Counted from the stretch's first letter, positions 26,601 through 40,929 are shown. The stretch is 64,000 nucleotides of DNA from Larus michahellis (GCF_964199755.1 NC_133903.1:3241001-3305000), one strand, 5' to 3'. Notes: generated by a model from the sequence alone, not told the origin. Translations and numbers: made by a program.

Positions 26601-29600
26601 AATAAAGAACGATTACCTGTAGTCTGTTAGCTCCCTAAAACAGATCTTTTGGATTGACCACCAGAACAAATATTCTTTCAAGATCAGTGCCCATCTTTTT
26701 AACGTAAGACATCAGAAAGTACTTTGGAAGACCCGCACAGCAAGCTGCAGTACATCCAGCCACAGTCCTTACTTGTCAAGCTAAAAAAGTTCCCCTCATC
26801 TTCCTGAAACAGGAAGTTTCAATCTGGTGTTACTGCAATGAAGCATTAAATCAAAAATCCTGGAATTTTTCAGGAAAGATGAAAAACTAAACTAAAAGAG
26901 GTTTCAAGAAAAAGAAAGCAGTGCAGAAGAAAATTAAAGGAATGTTCTTATCCACGACAACACTATCATATCACAAAAGGATATTATTCTTTTGCCTCAG
27001 CTTTAAGCTGGGACTTTGTTGGCTGTATGGACTCTCTATAATGATCCTTAGTACAGTATCACACATCACATGATTTTTCTGCCATTAGGGTTGCAGATGG
27101 TGCTTTTGCTTTGTTCTTATTTTAGCCTACATGGAGATTTCTGAAGTCATCTACACACTTCCTACACAATCTGCCTCAGTTTGCTGCTATCTTCCAAAAC
27201 GAGCAGAGCAGACTATCAATCTTTCTTCATCTGACAGACAGATGAGAGTACACCATCACAAAAATAAGAGTGTAACTTAGTAGATGAGTACACCGAGTGT
27301 AAAATGCACGTAGCTTTGCCCATCTGGCTCTGGGGCTAAGGAAGTTGCAAGAGTCACACACCTATAGTAATCCATCAAATCCTGTGTCCTGCAATTCCAT
27401 CTGTCAGCCCATTAACCTACTCAGAAACAAGAACTATCCACTCTGTTTCCTTTTTCCTGTTTGCAGCTTCTGTTAAGACCACTTACACAGCTTTTCTACG
27501 TGAGAGTCACTGGACTAAAAGCATTCATCACTCTCTGCCTTAACATAGTTTTGGACTGTATTAGGACTGTACTCCTAGTACAGTTTTGGAACTAATACTA
27601 TCAGTTTTTTCTTAAATAACTAATATCTGTGGGAAGAAAAGCACCGGTGAATGCACAGAAATATCAACACACCAGCAATGCAAGGAAATAACAGTGACTG
27701 AAAATCATATATATATATATATATATAGGTAGCTTCTTTCAACCCTCTCTCCACTGAGATTAACCAGAGAAGGTCACTTTGCTTACAGGTGTTGCATGAA
27801 GTGGAAATTCTGGAAAATCTGGCTGAGAACACCGAATCAGGTCAAATTCAACAGACGGGTTTTCGCAACCTCAAAAGAAAGGTCTTCCCAATTTACATTC
27901 CATCATAAGAACGTATGACCATCGAAGATTTTTAGCACTATTATTTTGCTTTGTTCCAGTTCACTATACACCCTGCTCTGCTCACTGTTTACCAGTTCCT
28001 CTTTACTGTAGCAATACATGGACTCCTTGACTGAAATCAATTATTTATTGAAACACATTAAGCTTAGCAGCATGGGCAGGAGACAAGACAGTGAAAAGCT
28101 TGTTCTTTCACAGATAAAGCAGAAAACAAGACAGGATTTTATACAGTTATGCAACATTTGAAATAATTAAAGTTTAAAACCACTGCCAATATTTCAAATT
28201 AGTGAAAAATGTACCTGAAGGAGCTTTGATATGCTTTCAGTCTTGGGATACTTCATTGGTTTCTATTTTAACAGCCAAAATGTACTTGAATGAACTGACA
28301 CCGATTCCAAACTCAGTTTTTAGTTTCTGATTATCCTTTTTAGCTCCTTTTTAGAACAGGAGAAGAGGAAAAAAAAGGGGCAATAGCTACTTTAGCTACT
28401 TTAAGGCGGTTGGTTCATCTGACAGAAAAACATCTTTTTGTACGTAAACTGAGAAAGTGTAATTACTATTGCCTGCCTCATAAGGCTTCTGTGCAAGGCA
28501 ATACTATAATAAGCAGTGCTGAAGCCGTTCACTTAACGTCACTGTGTCTGCCAGTCCCTTTTAGGTATGTGTGAGGTCAGGACCCTACACTAACTCAACA
28601 GGATCAAGCATAGTCTCACCGGAGAAGCAATTTTGGTTTTATGCAATCAGCTCCTCTGCAGTTTTAAGTCTTTTAATACAGATTTGGGGTTTTTTTAATC
28701 TTTACTCTTCACTTGCTGTAGAAAAACAATGGCATTTCCACAAATCTTTTCTATTCTGAACACTTCACAGAACACCACACTACAACACGTGCTGCAGCTG
28801 TTCAACAGTATGGTAGCAATTCTACGCTGATAGCACCACAGCACTGATCATCATAACCTATTTTCCTAAAAAAAAAATAGCTGTAACTCTGCCATGCTCT
28901 TGTGTAGAATTACACCTCAAATCTTACCAGAAAAGTCAGTAGATACCAAACTTCCACAGAAAAAAAAAAAACAAAGAAAAAAACAACACTGAAATTTTAC
29001 ATTAATGTCTTATGTATAGAGTATTTCTAGGATGGCAATAAATCACACCTCCAAATTGTGTATTATAGCCTCAGAGTTGTTTTCTGAGCCAAGCAGAAGG
29101 AAAGCATTTTGATCTTTTAAACACTTATTTTCAACAGTATCATCTTGATCACACCTGCTCCGTGACCCCTCCAGTCAAAAGAAAGATCCAAGATTTACCT
29201 CCCAGCATCCTCTTCGGTGGAAGTGCCGGCACCATACGATATGGGAACTTCTGAAGCAGCATCTCATGGAACACCACAAAATCATTATATCGCCTATAGA
29301 CCGAGCATTTGAATCTCTGCAATAGAGGAAGGGAGGAATAAAGCAAATCAATATGCATTTTCAAAAATAAAGCGGTAAGGCACATAGCTGAAACACAACA
29401 GTCACAGCCCCTAGGGCCTCCCTCTGTCTGCTTTGAAACCCGATGTTGATGTGTTGCAGATCTTAGATGAAGCTCAAGGCCAAGCTGTGCTTCTTTTTGA
29501 TGAATTATCGTTCTACAGCTACAACCACAGGAGAGATAATAGCAACTGAACGGAGGCAATGGGTTCCTAAATTTAAAACCCAGAGAGACCACCAGGGTCA

Positions 29601-32600
29601 CCGAGTCGTGCGCCCCGAAATCACAGACAAAAATAAACATTGAGTCCTAGAAAGCCCACAGAAGCATTCATTGTGTCTGCCCTTTCCTCGCTGCAAGTCT
29701 TCAACAAACTTAAGGACGTCATTCTAAAACACCCAAAGCCCCAAACATCGCTACAGATAAGTAACCCACACGTGTCTCTGAATACATACAAAAGTGACTA
29801 CAACAGTTTGAGCGCTACTCAATAATTGATGTTTTGGTGGCCTGGAGGATGTAAATGGCTCATGGTCTACTTTGAAGAGGAGAGACTTCCTTCTTGGAAA
29901 AAACATAAAGAAGCTACTGAAGATCTATTTCATTGCCTGCTCTATAATAGGAAGACATACATCATCTTTAATCTTCTCTTACACCAAGAGCGGAACATAC
30001 AGGTCAGGATTGGGGCAAGTAAACTGGAAGTGGCCTAGACTCTCCAGAAGGATTTGCAGTACCTTTTCAGTTTATAAAGGATTTCAGTTTTGCACTCTCA
30101 ATGCAATTTCTTCGCTAGCTCAAAACAGTTTGCAATATCCAGTCACCTACACCAATTCATTATCAAAGCATTCAGTTTGCAATGTTATGCATCTGCTTTT
30201 GTACAGAGCTTGGGTTTCAAGAGAGTAGACCATCCATCAGACCTCAGTCAGAAGATGCTCCGTACTGCAGAAGACCAGGTCAAGACTGCACAGTGCCACT
30301 GCACTTAAAGTAAGCCCACACAACTGGCCGACTCAAAACCAGCATCCCCCAAGACATCTATCAAATTAGCCAAGACTTTGCCAACAGCAACTGCACAGAC
30401 ATTCTTAAGAAGATACATTCTCACTAAGACCAGTATTTCTTCACATTACCTTGCTGGAAACCTCGTATTCCACATGTTTCAGAAAAAGGCCCTTCTTCTC
30501 AGGTATAAGCTCCACCTGCACACTATCCTTACTCAATAGCTCTTGCAGGGTGTGGGAAAGCAGCAGTGGATTTCCCTGGGGCGCCTGCATTAGAAACTGT
30601 TCAGGTTCCCTCGGTTCATTTACTGGAGGCTTTGCCAAATCTAAAAGACAAAAAGGGAAAAAAAACAGTCCAGTAGACCTGATAAGATAAAGGGAAAGAC
30701 GTAGCCTTAAAATATCCTGTTCCCTTGCTCAGAGCTTCCACAGTGGCGCAACACAACCAGAACAACCATCCAGCCACTCCCCCAGGAGGCTATGCTACTT
30801 CACACACGTTCAAGACGTTGGTACCTCCCTCTTCACAACACCCAGGAGCACCACCAATTATACCGAGTCAGAAAGACATCTCTACTGAGCAAAAGAGGAA
30901 TCACAGGCCAAATTTGTCCTGTGAATCAGCTAAGAGGCCTGCATTTCCTGTCTGTCCAGCTCCCACCACAGCAGGATCTGCCAAAATGAACAAAAGCCTT
31001 GCTCAGCACTTTTGGATCCTGCCTAGAACAACTCATGGAAGGAAAGAAAATGTGTTATTTCACTGCGCTGCAGAAATTTAATACATTAATTTCACATGTC
31101 ATTACAAAGGAAGGAGACCCTTCATTTGACATAATTTTAAACTCTATGACAGTATGCTTGAGCGGGCATGAATTACAATAATTGACTATGTCAATACGCT
31201 TAAGTTCAAGCGCGGGGGAATAAGGTTCCTAATAAGGGCTACCAACCCGACAGTTCCTCAGTCACAGCAAGCTCCAGCAAAATCTTTCAAATATACCTAT
31301 TCCACTGCTTCTAGCTAAAAAACAAACAGCTTTTTACAGCGAGTTCAACCATAGCTGGACAGCTTTGGACAGAGAGATTCTAACTGATTCTCAGACAGAT
31401 GCAAAAGTGAGAAGAGCTGGCTCTTAAGAATATGGCCCTGGAGGACAAACTACATCAAAGAAGGGGCAAAGATGATGATTCAGAGCGCTCTCTTATCAAA
31501 TGACTGACTGCAGCCCATTATCTCAACTAGACTTCATAAGTACATACATTATGTGACTGTAAAGTAAGCTTACATTGTTTTTCAAAGTCCTTTTTTCCTA
31601 CCCATTTCACACATGAGAAACAGGGTGAAAAATGTGGATATAATCCTGGAATCTATTCAACCCATACCTGAGTTCTGTTCTCCAGTCCAGAACAGATGGG
31701 TTGCTTCCTCACTGCATATGGCTGTTTAAGAGGGATACTGCGAGCAAGCTCTTTTACAAAGCAAGCCGAATCCACTGATGAAAAGTTACCTAGAAAAGCT
31801 AGGCAGTGTTCATCATCCCTTCTTTGCCATTGTGCAGAAGTTACATCCCTTCTCAAGCACACCTAAAATTTTGAGAACACAAAAAGACACTATAGAAGCA
31901 AGATCCATTTCAGTAAGCTTTGCTACGTCGTTCAAAAAGTTGGTAACTGTGTAAGAAATTAACCCAGGGAAGATAAGAACTTATATCCTTAACTTGAAAG
32001 CCTTGACCTCCTCCCGATAAGGATTTCCCACCTGTTCCTTCATGTGCTCTAGGCCCTGATAAATGGGAAAAACAGGTAATCTCCGATTCCTCAGACACAC
32101 AGCTTCAAAACAGACACTTTGCTCTCTGTTCCATAAAACAGCTTAAGGAAACCAAACCAAATCCAGGACAAATGACCTTATCCCACATGTCTCATCAGGC
32201 TTCAGATTCCTGCTAATGTGACTCAGAGAAGCAAGTCTTAACACCTCTGCTTTAACAGACTAATGTATCACCTACTAACCCCGCCTACGTAGCAGCTTCT
32301 AAAAAAGTTCCAGTTACCTGCCAGAAACCTGTGGTAAGATAACACAAGCTAATTCAATGGGATACTGATGGATAAAGAGATAACATATCCATATAGACAC
32401 TTTTTGGATAGATGCTGAACTAGGAAAGAAACAAGGAAAGAAGATTCGGAATACAGGTAGCAAGGCAAAAGATTTTCTAGTGTAGAAAAATCCTTGCCTG
32501 CCTGACCTTTCATGAGGCAGCAAGGTATAAAACACCACACTATCATGAGGAAGTGTCAAAAGCACACAGAGAAAGAACTATGGAAAGCACAAGACAGCCT

Positions 32601-35600
32601 CCCTCTCCAGAGCAGCGGTTCTCTGGGTGCACACCCTTGTAATTCATAGTTTTAATTGCTCAAGACACATCAACGAAATGCAACATGACACAGGAGATTT
32701 TGTTACTCCTCCAACACACACACGCGCTTACACGCAATTCCACAGCACTGTGTGTTGCTAAACCTTTGGCTCAGGTTTCAGAGGCCGGAACTACAAACCT
32801 GCCTCCCAGAGAGGGGCTAGCCAAACTGCAGACCACTGATTTCCCCAAGAGCAGTGCCAATCTGCGCTAACACAGCACTCCTCCTGCCCACTGAGTCACT
32901 CACCCTGCTTGCTATCTTTCTGTTGGCCAACCAACAAAGCAGGGCTTTCGTGGCACAAACTGTTCCTTAAATTGGGGCTCAGCACTGCTGGAAAACGACT
33001 GACACTCCCACTGGCAAAAGATAGGTATCAGGACAAAAGATTTATAGGAGGAACCATGAATCCTTCAGTGTTTCATCTGTAAGTCCTGGAACTTGCAGTG
33101 TGATCAGCCAAACTGATGTTGAGAAGGACCTTGAGATTCATTACAGTGATCCGAACCCACGTTATCCCACAAGACAACTACAGAGTGAAGTCCCACAGAG
33201 AGATCTAGACAAGACTCAGTGTTCCTGTGACAATTCAGTCACGTTGCTCTTTTCGTTTGTAATACTTCACCAATTTTCATCAAGTTATCCTCTAAATTTG
33301 CTTTTAAAAATTCACCTAGAGGAAATACCCTCTCTTTATCAGCAGTTCACACACTTGGCTCTTCCTGAAATATTTTGTAGCTTCTTTAGATCTCAACTTT
33401 GTCTAAATGTGTGAAATCATACAAATCAGACAACTGTACAAACAAGTTTGAGTAATTACTGTTTAATTAATAATCTCAGTGTGTTCCGTATAAACAAGAC
33501 AGGTACTCAGAGTGAATTTACAGCCTCAAACACTGGTCTGAGAATACAATAAGATGACTTCGGAAGAGCTGTTAACCTGTTTTAGAAAACACTTACTGCA
33601 GCATTAACACTAACCCTGCAGAGCAATATATACTGAAGCTATTCTTCAGCCCATTTTTCGTTCTACTTACTAAAGAGTCGGTTCAGGAACAGCCTCAGGA
33701 GCCCTGGCCAGGAATGTTGGATAATAGTGGGAACTCATTGGTATGAGCTCCTGTGTTCAACCAGCAAAAGGATTTACATGCATTGTAACAAAACACTTAA
33801 CGCTTCCCATCACGCACTCTCCGCTGGAGGACTGCTAATTTTGAAAGCATTCCCTTTGGTTTCAGCAGATCGTTATCTACTAAAGTTTATATACATAGAG
33901 CAGTAAGTGAATACAGAAATGAGGTATGGAACGGTCCCCTGGAACACAGGGAAGCAGACAAAATAAAATCAGCTTTTTATGTGCAAGCTAGCCTTTTGTT
34001 ACAGCAGAGTTTCTCAATCTGTTGTCAATAAGATATCAGGAAGCAGCCTGGTATAACTGAAAACAATTTGATATCAAAGTTAAAAAGAATACATATATAC
34101 ATACATATGCAAGCAAGCAGACAAGATGACAAGAAACAAGTCTAAAGAAGCATTCAAAGCGTAGCCTAATTTTTGTTTGTTTGTGAAGGAAAACAACTAC
34201 AAAAACACTGCCTAATACTTTTTTTTTTGGTTAACAAGTCAGGTAGCCTTTGGACTGAAAGGAGTTGAGAAACTTACCCAGAAAACAACTGAAATAGAAA
34301 GCTTCGCTACTTTCTGCCACACATTTCACACTTCAGTTAGTGCCCAACCTTCCCTACTCGCATTCATACAACTACGTTACCAGTTTCCTCAATCAAAATT
34401 TCTAAAGCATTCAGGAAACCCAAAGTAGAATTTCAAGCGTCTGATTAGCTGCACAGAGGTTTTACATGTGAACAAGCACATGTAAAAGAGAAGGGCAATG
34501 CAAGGGCTGGAAGAATAGGTGGTAAATCAAAATATAGATCTCCCTTCCTTATTAAAGTTCTGTCAAACATATTTGGAGGATTTATCTCCATTTTACAGAT
34601 GGTTGCTACTCACAACTCTTCATTATATTACGTTGCTAATCAGCTAAATTTATTAGACAGACTTAAGCAGAAGGTGCCACAGAATTAGTAGCAGACTTTC
34701 TAGAAGGAGAAAGGAGTCTGAAAGGAAGCAAAGCCTTTAGGAAAAACAGCTAAGACTTCTTCTCCATCGTGACAGGCCACGGCCTTGCGGAGTAGAGGGA
34801 TCCAGCTCACGCAGGGGAGTACGAGAACTGGCTATTTTTGTACACAGTTACCTCAGATTTCTCCCTGGCAAAAATGAGGGCTCCACTACAAAATCCTGGG
34901 CCAGCAATACTAAACCAGCAACGTAAATATCATTCATCAGCATTTCCCTTTGCTTTCTGTCTTCTCATGAAAAGCCTCAGGAATTATGGAAATGCCTTTC
35001 CCCCTTATTGTGTCAAACACATTCCTCCATGATTCCAGAATTCAATGTCCACATCAACCTCTCGGAAAGCTGGTGCAGATTTCAACTACAACTTCAAATA
35101 CATTCCCTTCCTTGTCTTCTTTTTTCTTTTTTTTTTTTGGTTCTTACATAATTTGAAATCCCCTAAAAATAAGAAAAGAAAAACAGAAGTCCCACAAACA
35201 AAACAGAAAAAGGCAAACAAAACTCTCTTCCTATTAAAGGCTTTACGTATTTTTGAGACAACTGTATGTAACTTATTTGGGTTTTTTTTACAGAATTTAA
35301 AACCATTCAATTTTTATTTTGGAAGGAGCAATGCAAAGGAATGAGTCTATTTTATCTAACAAAGCTAACTGATATACAGATGTATGTTCGGCGTGGAAGA
35401 GAGGTCCCTACTACTTATTAGGTACAAGAAAAGTAATCATATTTAGCTTCACTCTAATTAAGAGATGGTGCAATAGTGTCCTTCCTTCTCCCTCCCAACA
35501 ATTAACTTGTAAATACAAGCCATCCAATGCCAAAACCAGACAAGATAAAATAATACACACACTATCATAAAATTAGATCTTGGAAAACAGGCTCTAACAT

Positions 35601-38600
35601 TTTGGTTTTCTCCTTAAAAAAAGCTCAGCTTGCTCAGTGCAGATGTCAAATATGCATCCTGTGCTGGATAGTCTCGTTTGGGGGTTGGGTTTTTCGTTTG
35701 GGGGTTTTTCCCCTTTGTTTTTGAGGTATTAGGGATAGTTATGGTTTGGGGTTTTTTTGGTGGTTGGGTTTTTTTTTTTCCAACTAAGTTTCAGATTGCT
35801 AGTCAGTACTTGGTGCTTTTCAAGATGAAGCACAGAAGTAATGGCACAACTCAAAAATAGTCAAGTGAGGTTACCCAAGCTTTATTTAAAAATAAAAAAG
35901 CACTAGCATTTCTGCCATCCCCTACAGTTGTAGGCCTCTAACTGCTTCTCAAAAACATCGCAGTCACATACTACAGCAGAAAAAACAAACAGCACCAAGT
36001 CACCTCCTTCCAATGTCACACAGTAAATCCATGTGACAGAACAAAAAACTAAGTTTAAGCCTAGCGCTCTGTTCTTTTAACCATTCTGTTAGATCATCAA
36101 GTGATTAATTAAGTAATTTCCCAAGTCTGGGAATATAAGGAACACATTTCACTTGCAAGTCAGCCACGGAGCCATAGTCCCAAACTGCAGCAAACACAAT
36201 AAAGTGAGATGGAGCTACACACACTGAAGAAATAACAGGAGTAGGGGAGAAAAGTCCATCGAGGAACATTCCCAAATACACCAGAGACAAAAAGTCAACT
36301 CCTCACCAGGGCAGTTCCCAGCTCACCATGTAAGATTGCTCAACCATCATTTTTTCACACCCAGCTCTAACAAATAGGTTGGAAGTGTAAAAATTCAGAC
36401 TCAAAAAGGTAACCCAACAAGCAGTAATACATACAACCATCCTCCAGGAAACTTTTACAAGGTCATTGTAGCTTAACTATAAGACTGCCAAGTTTCCACA
36501 ACCATCCTTCCTTAGGCAGGTCAAGAAAACCCAATCAGAAGAAATTGTTTATCATTTTGTTTTGCTGCTTATCTTCCTTGCATGTTTCTTATCCTCTTAA
36601 TTACGCTGGGGGAAAACTTGATCCTACTATTTAAACTTTAAAAAATGGCATGCCACTCCACACACTACAGTCTCCAGATGGTCTTTTCACACATTTTATA
36701 GTTAGAACAAGCTCATTCCCATCTCAAATTCTGCTGAAAAGCAACTACCAAAGCTCCCTTCCTTTTGTACCAGTTCCACCTGCCTGTAACAGACACATTT
36801 CTCTCCATCGACCTCCACCAACGCACTAAAACTTGAAGACTGTGGGGGAAATCAGGGTGGTTATGTTGAAATTCTACCGACTGCAACTGGTAGAGCCCTC
36901 CCTACCAAACCCTCCTACGGGCTGCATTCACAGTTAAAGATTTACCTCTAGCAGAAAAGGAGACACCCCACTCCCTCCCCAGCCAACACGCCTGGATTAG
37001 CTCCCCGCAATCATTGCAAAACAGGCTCAAACGGGAGCAAGAGCAAAAAAGAAGAAGAAAAAAAAAAGTCAATGCAAGAGACTTTGCAAAACTGACTTTA
37101 ATGTACTGGACATTATCCTTTTTTCTTTTCTGTCTTGATTGTGTTAAAGTACTTTTAACCCTGCAAAATAATAAAAAAAAAAAAAAAGAGACAGCATTTG
37201 CATGTGCTGTCACAGGTGGACATCAACAGTCCCTGTCAGGACTCTCATTCTTACTCAGGAGACTTAGATCCCCCTAGAATATTCAGTGACAAACTGCTGA
37301 TCTCCAAAAAAAGTTATGTGTGCGTGTGAATCTTCCAAGATCACCGAACCCGCTTCACGATGCTAGAAATAAAAGCATTTCTGCTTTCACAGCATTATTT
37401 TTCTTTTGCTAAGATCATTAGATACCTTCTCTCAGAGTTCACAGTATACGCTTTGTCAAAGAAAGCCAAGTTTTCTAAATAAGGCTGAGTATATCAGACA
37501 GTTACAGAAGCACCAGTGCGGAGGTTAATCAGATCAAGAATAGTTGGAGACAAGTGTTTTATCTCTATAAGGCTCCTGAAGCAGATGGTAAATCCATGAT
37601 AGACATACCTGAGCAAGCTCTCTCTTTGGTACAGTAGGACATTTTTTCCACAAAGGCTGCTGTTCAATATCCCAATATCTTACATCAGTCCTGGACAGAA
37701 ATATTCCAAAATAATTTATTTATAAGATTTATCTGCATCAGGAGCGTCACAGGCCTATCAAAAGCACACTCATGCTGGACCCTGAACGTAATCCAACCAA
37801 ACCATTTTTCCCTGCGTAAAGCTTAACCACCCCACTAGTTTTTCTTTCCATACAGAGAAGAAAAAAAAAAAAGTGCTATGCACGGAGCAGTAATTGCCAG
37901 CATGAAACTTTAGCCACTTTAAGAGAACTTTACAAAACTGTATTATCCCGTTTCCCTCAGTTTAACTGTTAGGAGCCCGGCATGTCATTTTCTTCACTCG
38001 CCCAGGAGCTCCCTCCATTTCTCAACAAGTGCTGGCAGCGTTTGGCTGCGACGTTTCTCCACCTCAGATTCGGCTCCAAGCTCTTAAAACTCAGCAACCT
38101 CCGGAGCCGCTTCTCCCCGCTCCCGCCGGACCTGCCCGCGGCGCGGCTCGGCCAGGGGCAGAGGCGGCCTCGGCCGGTATCGGCCCGGACAGCACCCGCC
38201 GAACCGCTCCATAAACCGCTTTAAGGTGCCGCTGAGGCCGTTTTGGCGAGGAGGGGAGGCGAAATAAAGTCATTTCAGCGCGACCCTCCAGAGGAAAAGT
38301 TCTGTTCCCCGCGCTAAGCCCCCGGGAGCTGACCTCCCGCCCGCCCGGCGGGCACCGGCACACCACCGGCCGACCGACGCTGTTCCAGCCCCGGGGGGGC
38401 GTCAAACGCCGCCGGCCCCAAGGCGCCCGTCAACGCCCCCCCTTCCTCACTGCCACGGGGCAGGAGGGGAACGGAGACGCCCCCGCCACCGCGAAAGCGG
38501 GCAGCACCGGGGCCCGGCCATAGCCTGGCTGCGGGGCAGCCCCCTGAGGGCCCGGCGCCCGGGGGAAGAAGGCGAAGGCGGCGCCTTTTTACCTCAGGTT

Positions 38601-38791
38601 TTAGCGGCGGGAGCGGCCCCCGACCCCTCTTTTCCCCCACCCCGAAGAGCCCCGCCACCCTCTCCGGGCCGCCGGCAGGAAGGAAGGGGCATGGCGGCGG
38701 AGGCGGGCGGCGGGGGCGGCCGCCGCCCCGTACCTGTGCCGGCGCCTGCGGGCGGCTCGCCGTCCATCGCGGCGGCGGCGGCAGCAGTCAT
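20633..38791 (-). CDS. SNX8: Sorting nexin-8 (PX-BAR endosomal protein)
   Basis: Eleven coding exons: 38791-38734, 30640-30450, 29316-29199, 26472-26351, 25979-25899, 24922-24762, 24346-24214, 23121-23053, 22236-22087, 21689-21540 and 20746-20633. They sum to 1347 nt and 448 residues (human 465), with all phases joining. The N terminus is short, with six alanines. The PX domain covers about residues 55-163, with RRYNDF at 91-96 and PPKRMLG at 116-122, the phosphoinositide-binding elements. Residues 164 to about 411 form the BAR-type helical region (LRDRAERIASRAIDNASDLL, MELRNYFSLYCLHQETQLIH), all close to human SNX8. The protein senses and bends endosomal membrane and takes part in endosome-to-Golgi transport. 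Intron 1 is 8.1 kb. The gene converges on NUDT1 and diverges from EIF3B. Confidence 0.95.
27707..27727. repeat. (AT)n microsatellite
   Basis: About ten AT dinucleotides in a row within SNX8 intron 3. Confidence 0.9.
30641..38733 (-). other. SNX8: SNX8 intron 1 (8.1 kb)
   Basis: The largest SNX8 intron. It holds several minus-strand segments with good splice borders and an open frame (32904-32987, 31668-31789, 37609-37690), treated under findings as cassette- or pseudo-exon candidates. Homopolymer tracts occur near 34220, 35130, 35770 and 37170. No transposon was recognised. Confidence 0.7.
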
Positions 38792-39020
38792 GTGAGGCCG
38801 CGGCCCGGCGGCCGCCCTCCCCTTCCTCCGCAGCGCCGGGCGGAGTGGGCGGGGAAAGGCCGCCTCCCGCGGGGCTTGGCTTGTGGGCGAGCTTTCGGAC
38901 ATGCCAAAATGCCACCGCTTGTGATAACGTCCCCGGAGGGCTCGGTGGCAGTGCGGGCTGAGGGCTGCCGGGACGGTGCGGGGGCGGTCCCGAGGGGGCT
39001 CGGAGCGGCGGCAGAGCCCC
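38090..39020. promoter_or_regulatory. CpG island, SNX8 promoter and exon 1
   Basis: Dense CpG sequence with GC runs such as ggcgggcggcgggggcggcc surrounds the SNX8 start codon at 38791, with AT-rich DNA on both sides. No TATA box was seen. Long open frames across it are stop-poor GC-rich shadows. Confidence 0.7.
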
Positions 39021-40929
39021 CCTGCTGCTGGGGGGAAAGCGCTTCTCAACCTCTTCAAGAGTAGTAATAAATCTTTCAAACTGTCTAAAGCATAGAAAAA
39101 GAAGACATAGGCCCACGGGCTTGATTCAGAAATCAAATTAATTTTTTTTTTTTCCAGAAAACTTGAAAGGGCGGTTGTTGGGAACGTGAACGTCAGGCAG
39201 ATTTCACTGTGCACTACAAAAAGTAGATAAATTGTTGGTAGTGGTAATAAAACAGTCCTTCCAGCCACCTGGCAACCGACTTCATATTTCAAGCCCGATG
39301 AGCTACTCCAAAACAATTTTGGTATATTTTCTTTCAGTGACTTCTCTTTTTCCATGGCATTTAATTTCTGCTGACATCTAGTCCCTCAATCAGGGTGTTT
39401 CCTATCCCAAATATTTTTGATATTTTGGATGCAATTGGATTTTTATGAAATATAAGTTAAAGTAGATATTTAATGTTTTTTCCAAAGGAAAAGACATGGT
39501 AGCATTTTAATCTATGCACCAGAAGGAATGCACTAATAAAGGTAAATATGGTAGAAACGAACCTCATCCTATTCAGGAAAGCAAAGAAATATGTGCATTT
39601 AGAACGGAAATACGCTTTCTAAAACTGTGTAAAAATAAGAATTTTGGGTATGAATGCCTCACATTTTATTAGTGATTTTTTTTTCCCCACTTCCTGTACT
39701 TTATTAGTCAGGAATGATATGGTTGACACTGCTGAAAAATAAGGCTTCTGTTTTGTACAGTGGTTTTCCTAAAAACATCATCAAACCAGCAAGACACAAA
39801 AATATGTATAGCTTCTGGACCTCCAGATTAAGATGCTCCCAATCCATAATAATGTTTTATGATTTTAATATCCAAAGTATTGGATGCATTCACTAATGCA
39901 TATTCCTGATATTTATTAATCTTGGGAAGATAAATCATTATCTCCACTACAAGCATAGCAAACTAAACCAGAAAATCATAAAGTGAGAATTATTTCAGGT
40001 GTAAGTAATTACACATAATGCTCTCCCTTGAAACTTTTCACGCTGCTACAAAGATGTGAATGACTTGAGCGATTCCCCTTTTCCTTCTGCCTCTCGCCCC
40101 AGTGCTATTTCAGCTGAGATCCCCACAAGCGTGGGCGCAGACTAAAGCTGTGGATAAAATTAAAAAAGCATGGCATTATTTAAGCTGAGAGGCCCTTCAA
40201 ATCATGTTTATACAGCAGCCGAGTGGAGAGTTTTGCACGCTCAGCACTTCTGAAAACTAAGCGCTACACAATTTTTCGCCTATATAGCATTTTTTGAGAA
40301 AATGAATGGAGGAATCAACATGTTCTCATTTAGCCATAGATTTTTGATTGGTCTGTACTTAAGCTAATAGCATAACTATTTATTTGGTATAAATAAGACA
40401 TTCTCAACTGAAGATTGCTTTTGCAATCCATGGGAGGAATCTTGAAGAAAAACACTGTGAAAAATAATTCAATTGCAGAAATAATTTTTGAACAGGGCCA
40501 GAAAGATTGTGCTTGATATAAGTTATTCAACACTTCCATATTTGCTGTAAACACAGCAAAAGCTTCTGGAAAACCTATAGCATAAAGAAACTATAATCAC
40601 CAGAGAAAGAAAGAAAAAGAAAGGGCACTTGTCAGCAGGTTCCAGGTAACAAAAGGAATGCAAAAATACGCGACTACCTGAGGCCCTGGCCTTTCAACGC
40701 GTCATTCTGTGCACGTCCTGTCAGTATTAGATAAAATTTCATACAGATCGCAAGAGCTTGCTTACTCTTGCAGAATTCAGTTTAGGAAAAAGTGCTTTCA
40801 GCTCTGCTGTTCTCGGAGCACTTGCACTCAGTAAAATTCATGAGGCATTGTTGGTTGAACAGTTGTGTTATGAGAAGCTATTCCTGCTAGGTTTCTTTCC
40901 CAAAATTTCCCATTAATTAGCAATTGACT

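Noticed and set aside
38594-39355. 253-codon minus-strand frame across the SNX8 promoter
   Set aside because: Most is GC-rich promoter sequence. Only the part near 39030-39084, with a good acceptor, is mentioned under findings; the whole frame is not a credible gene.
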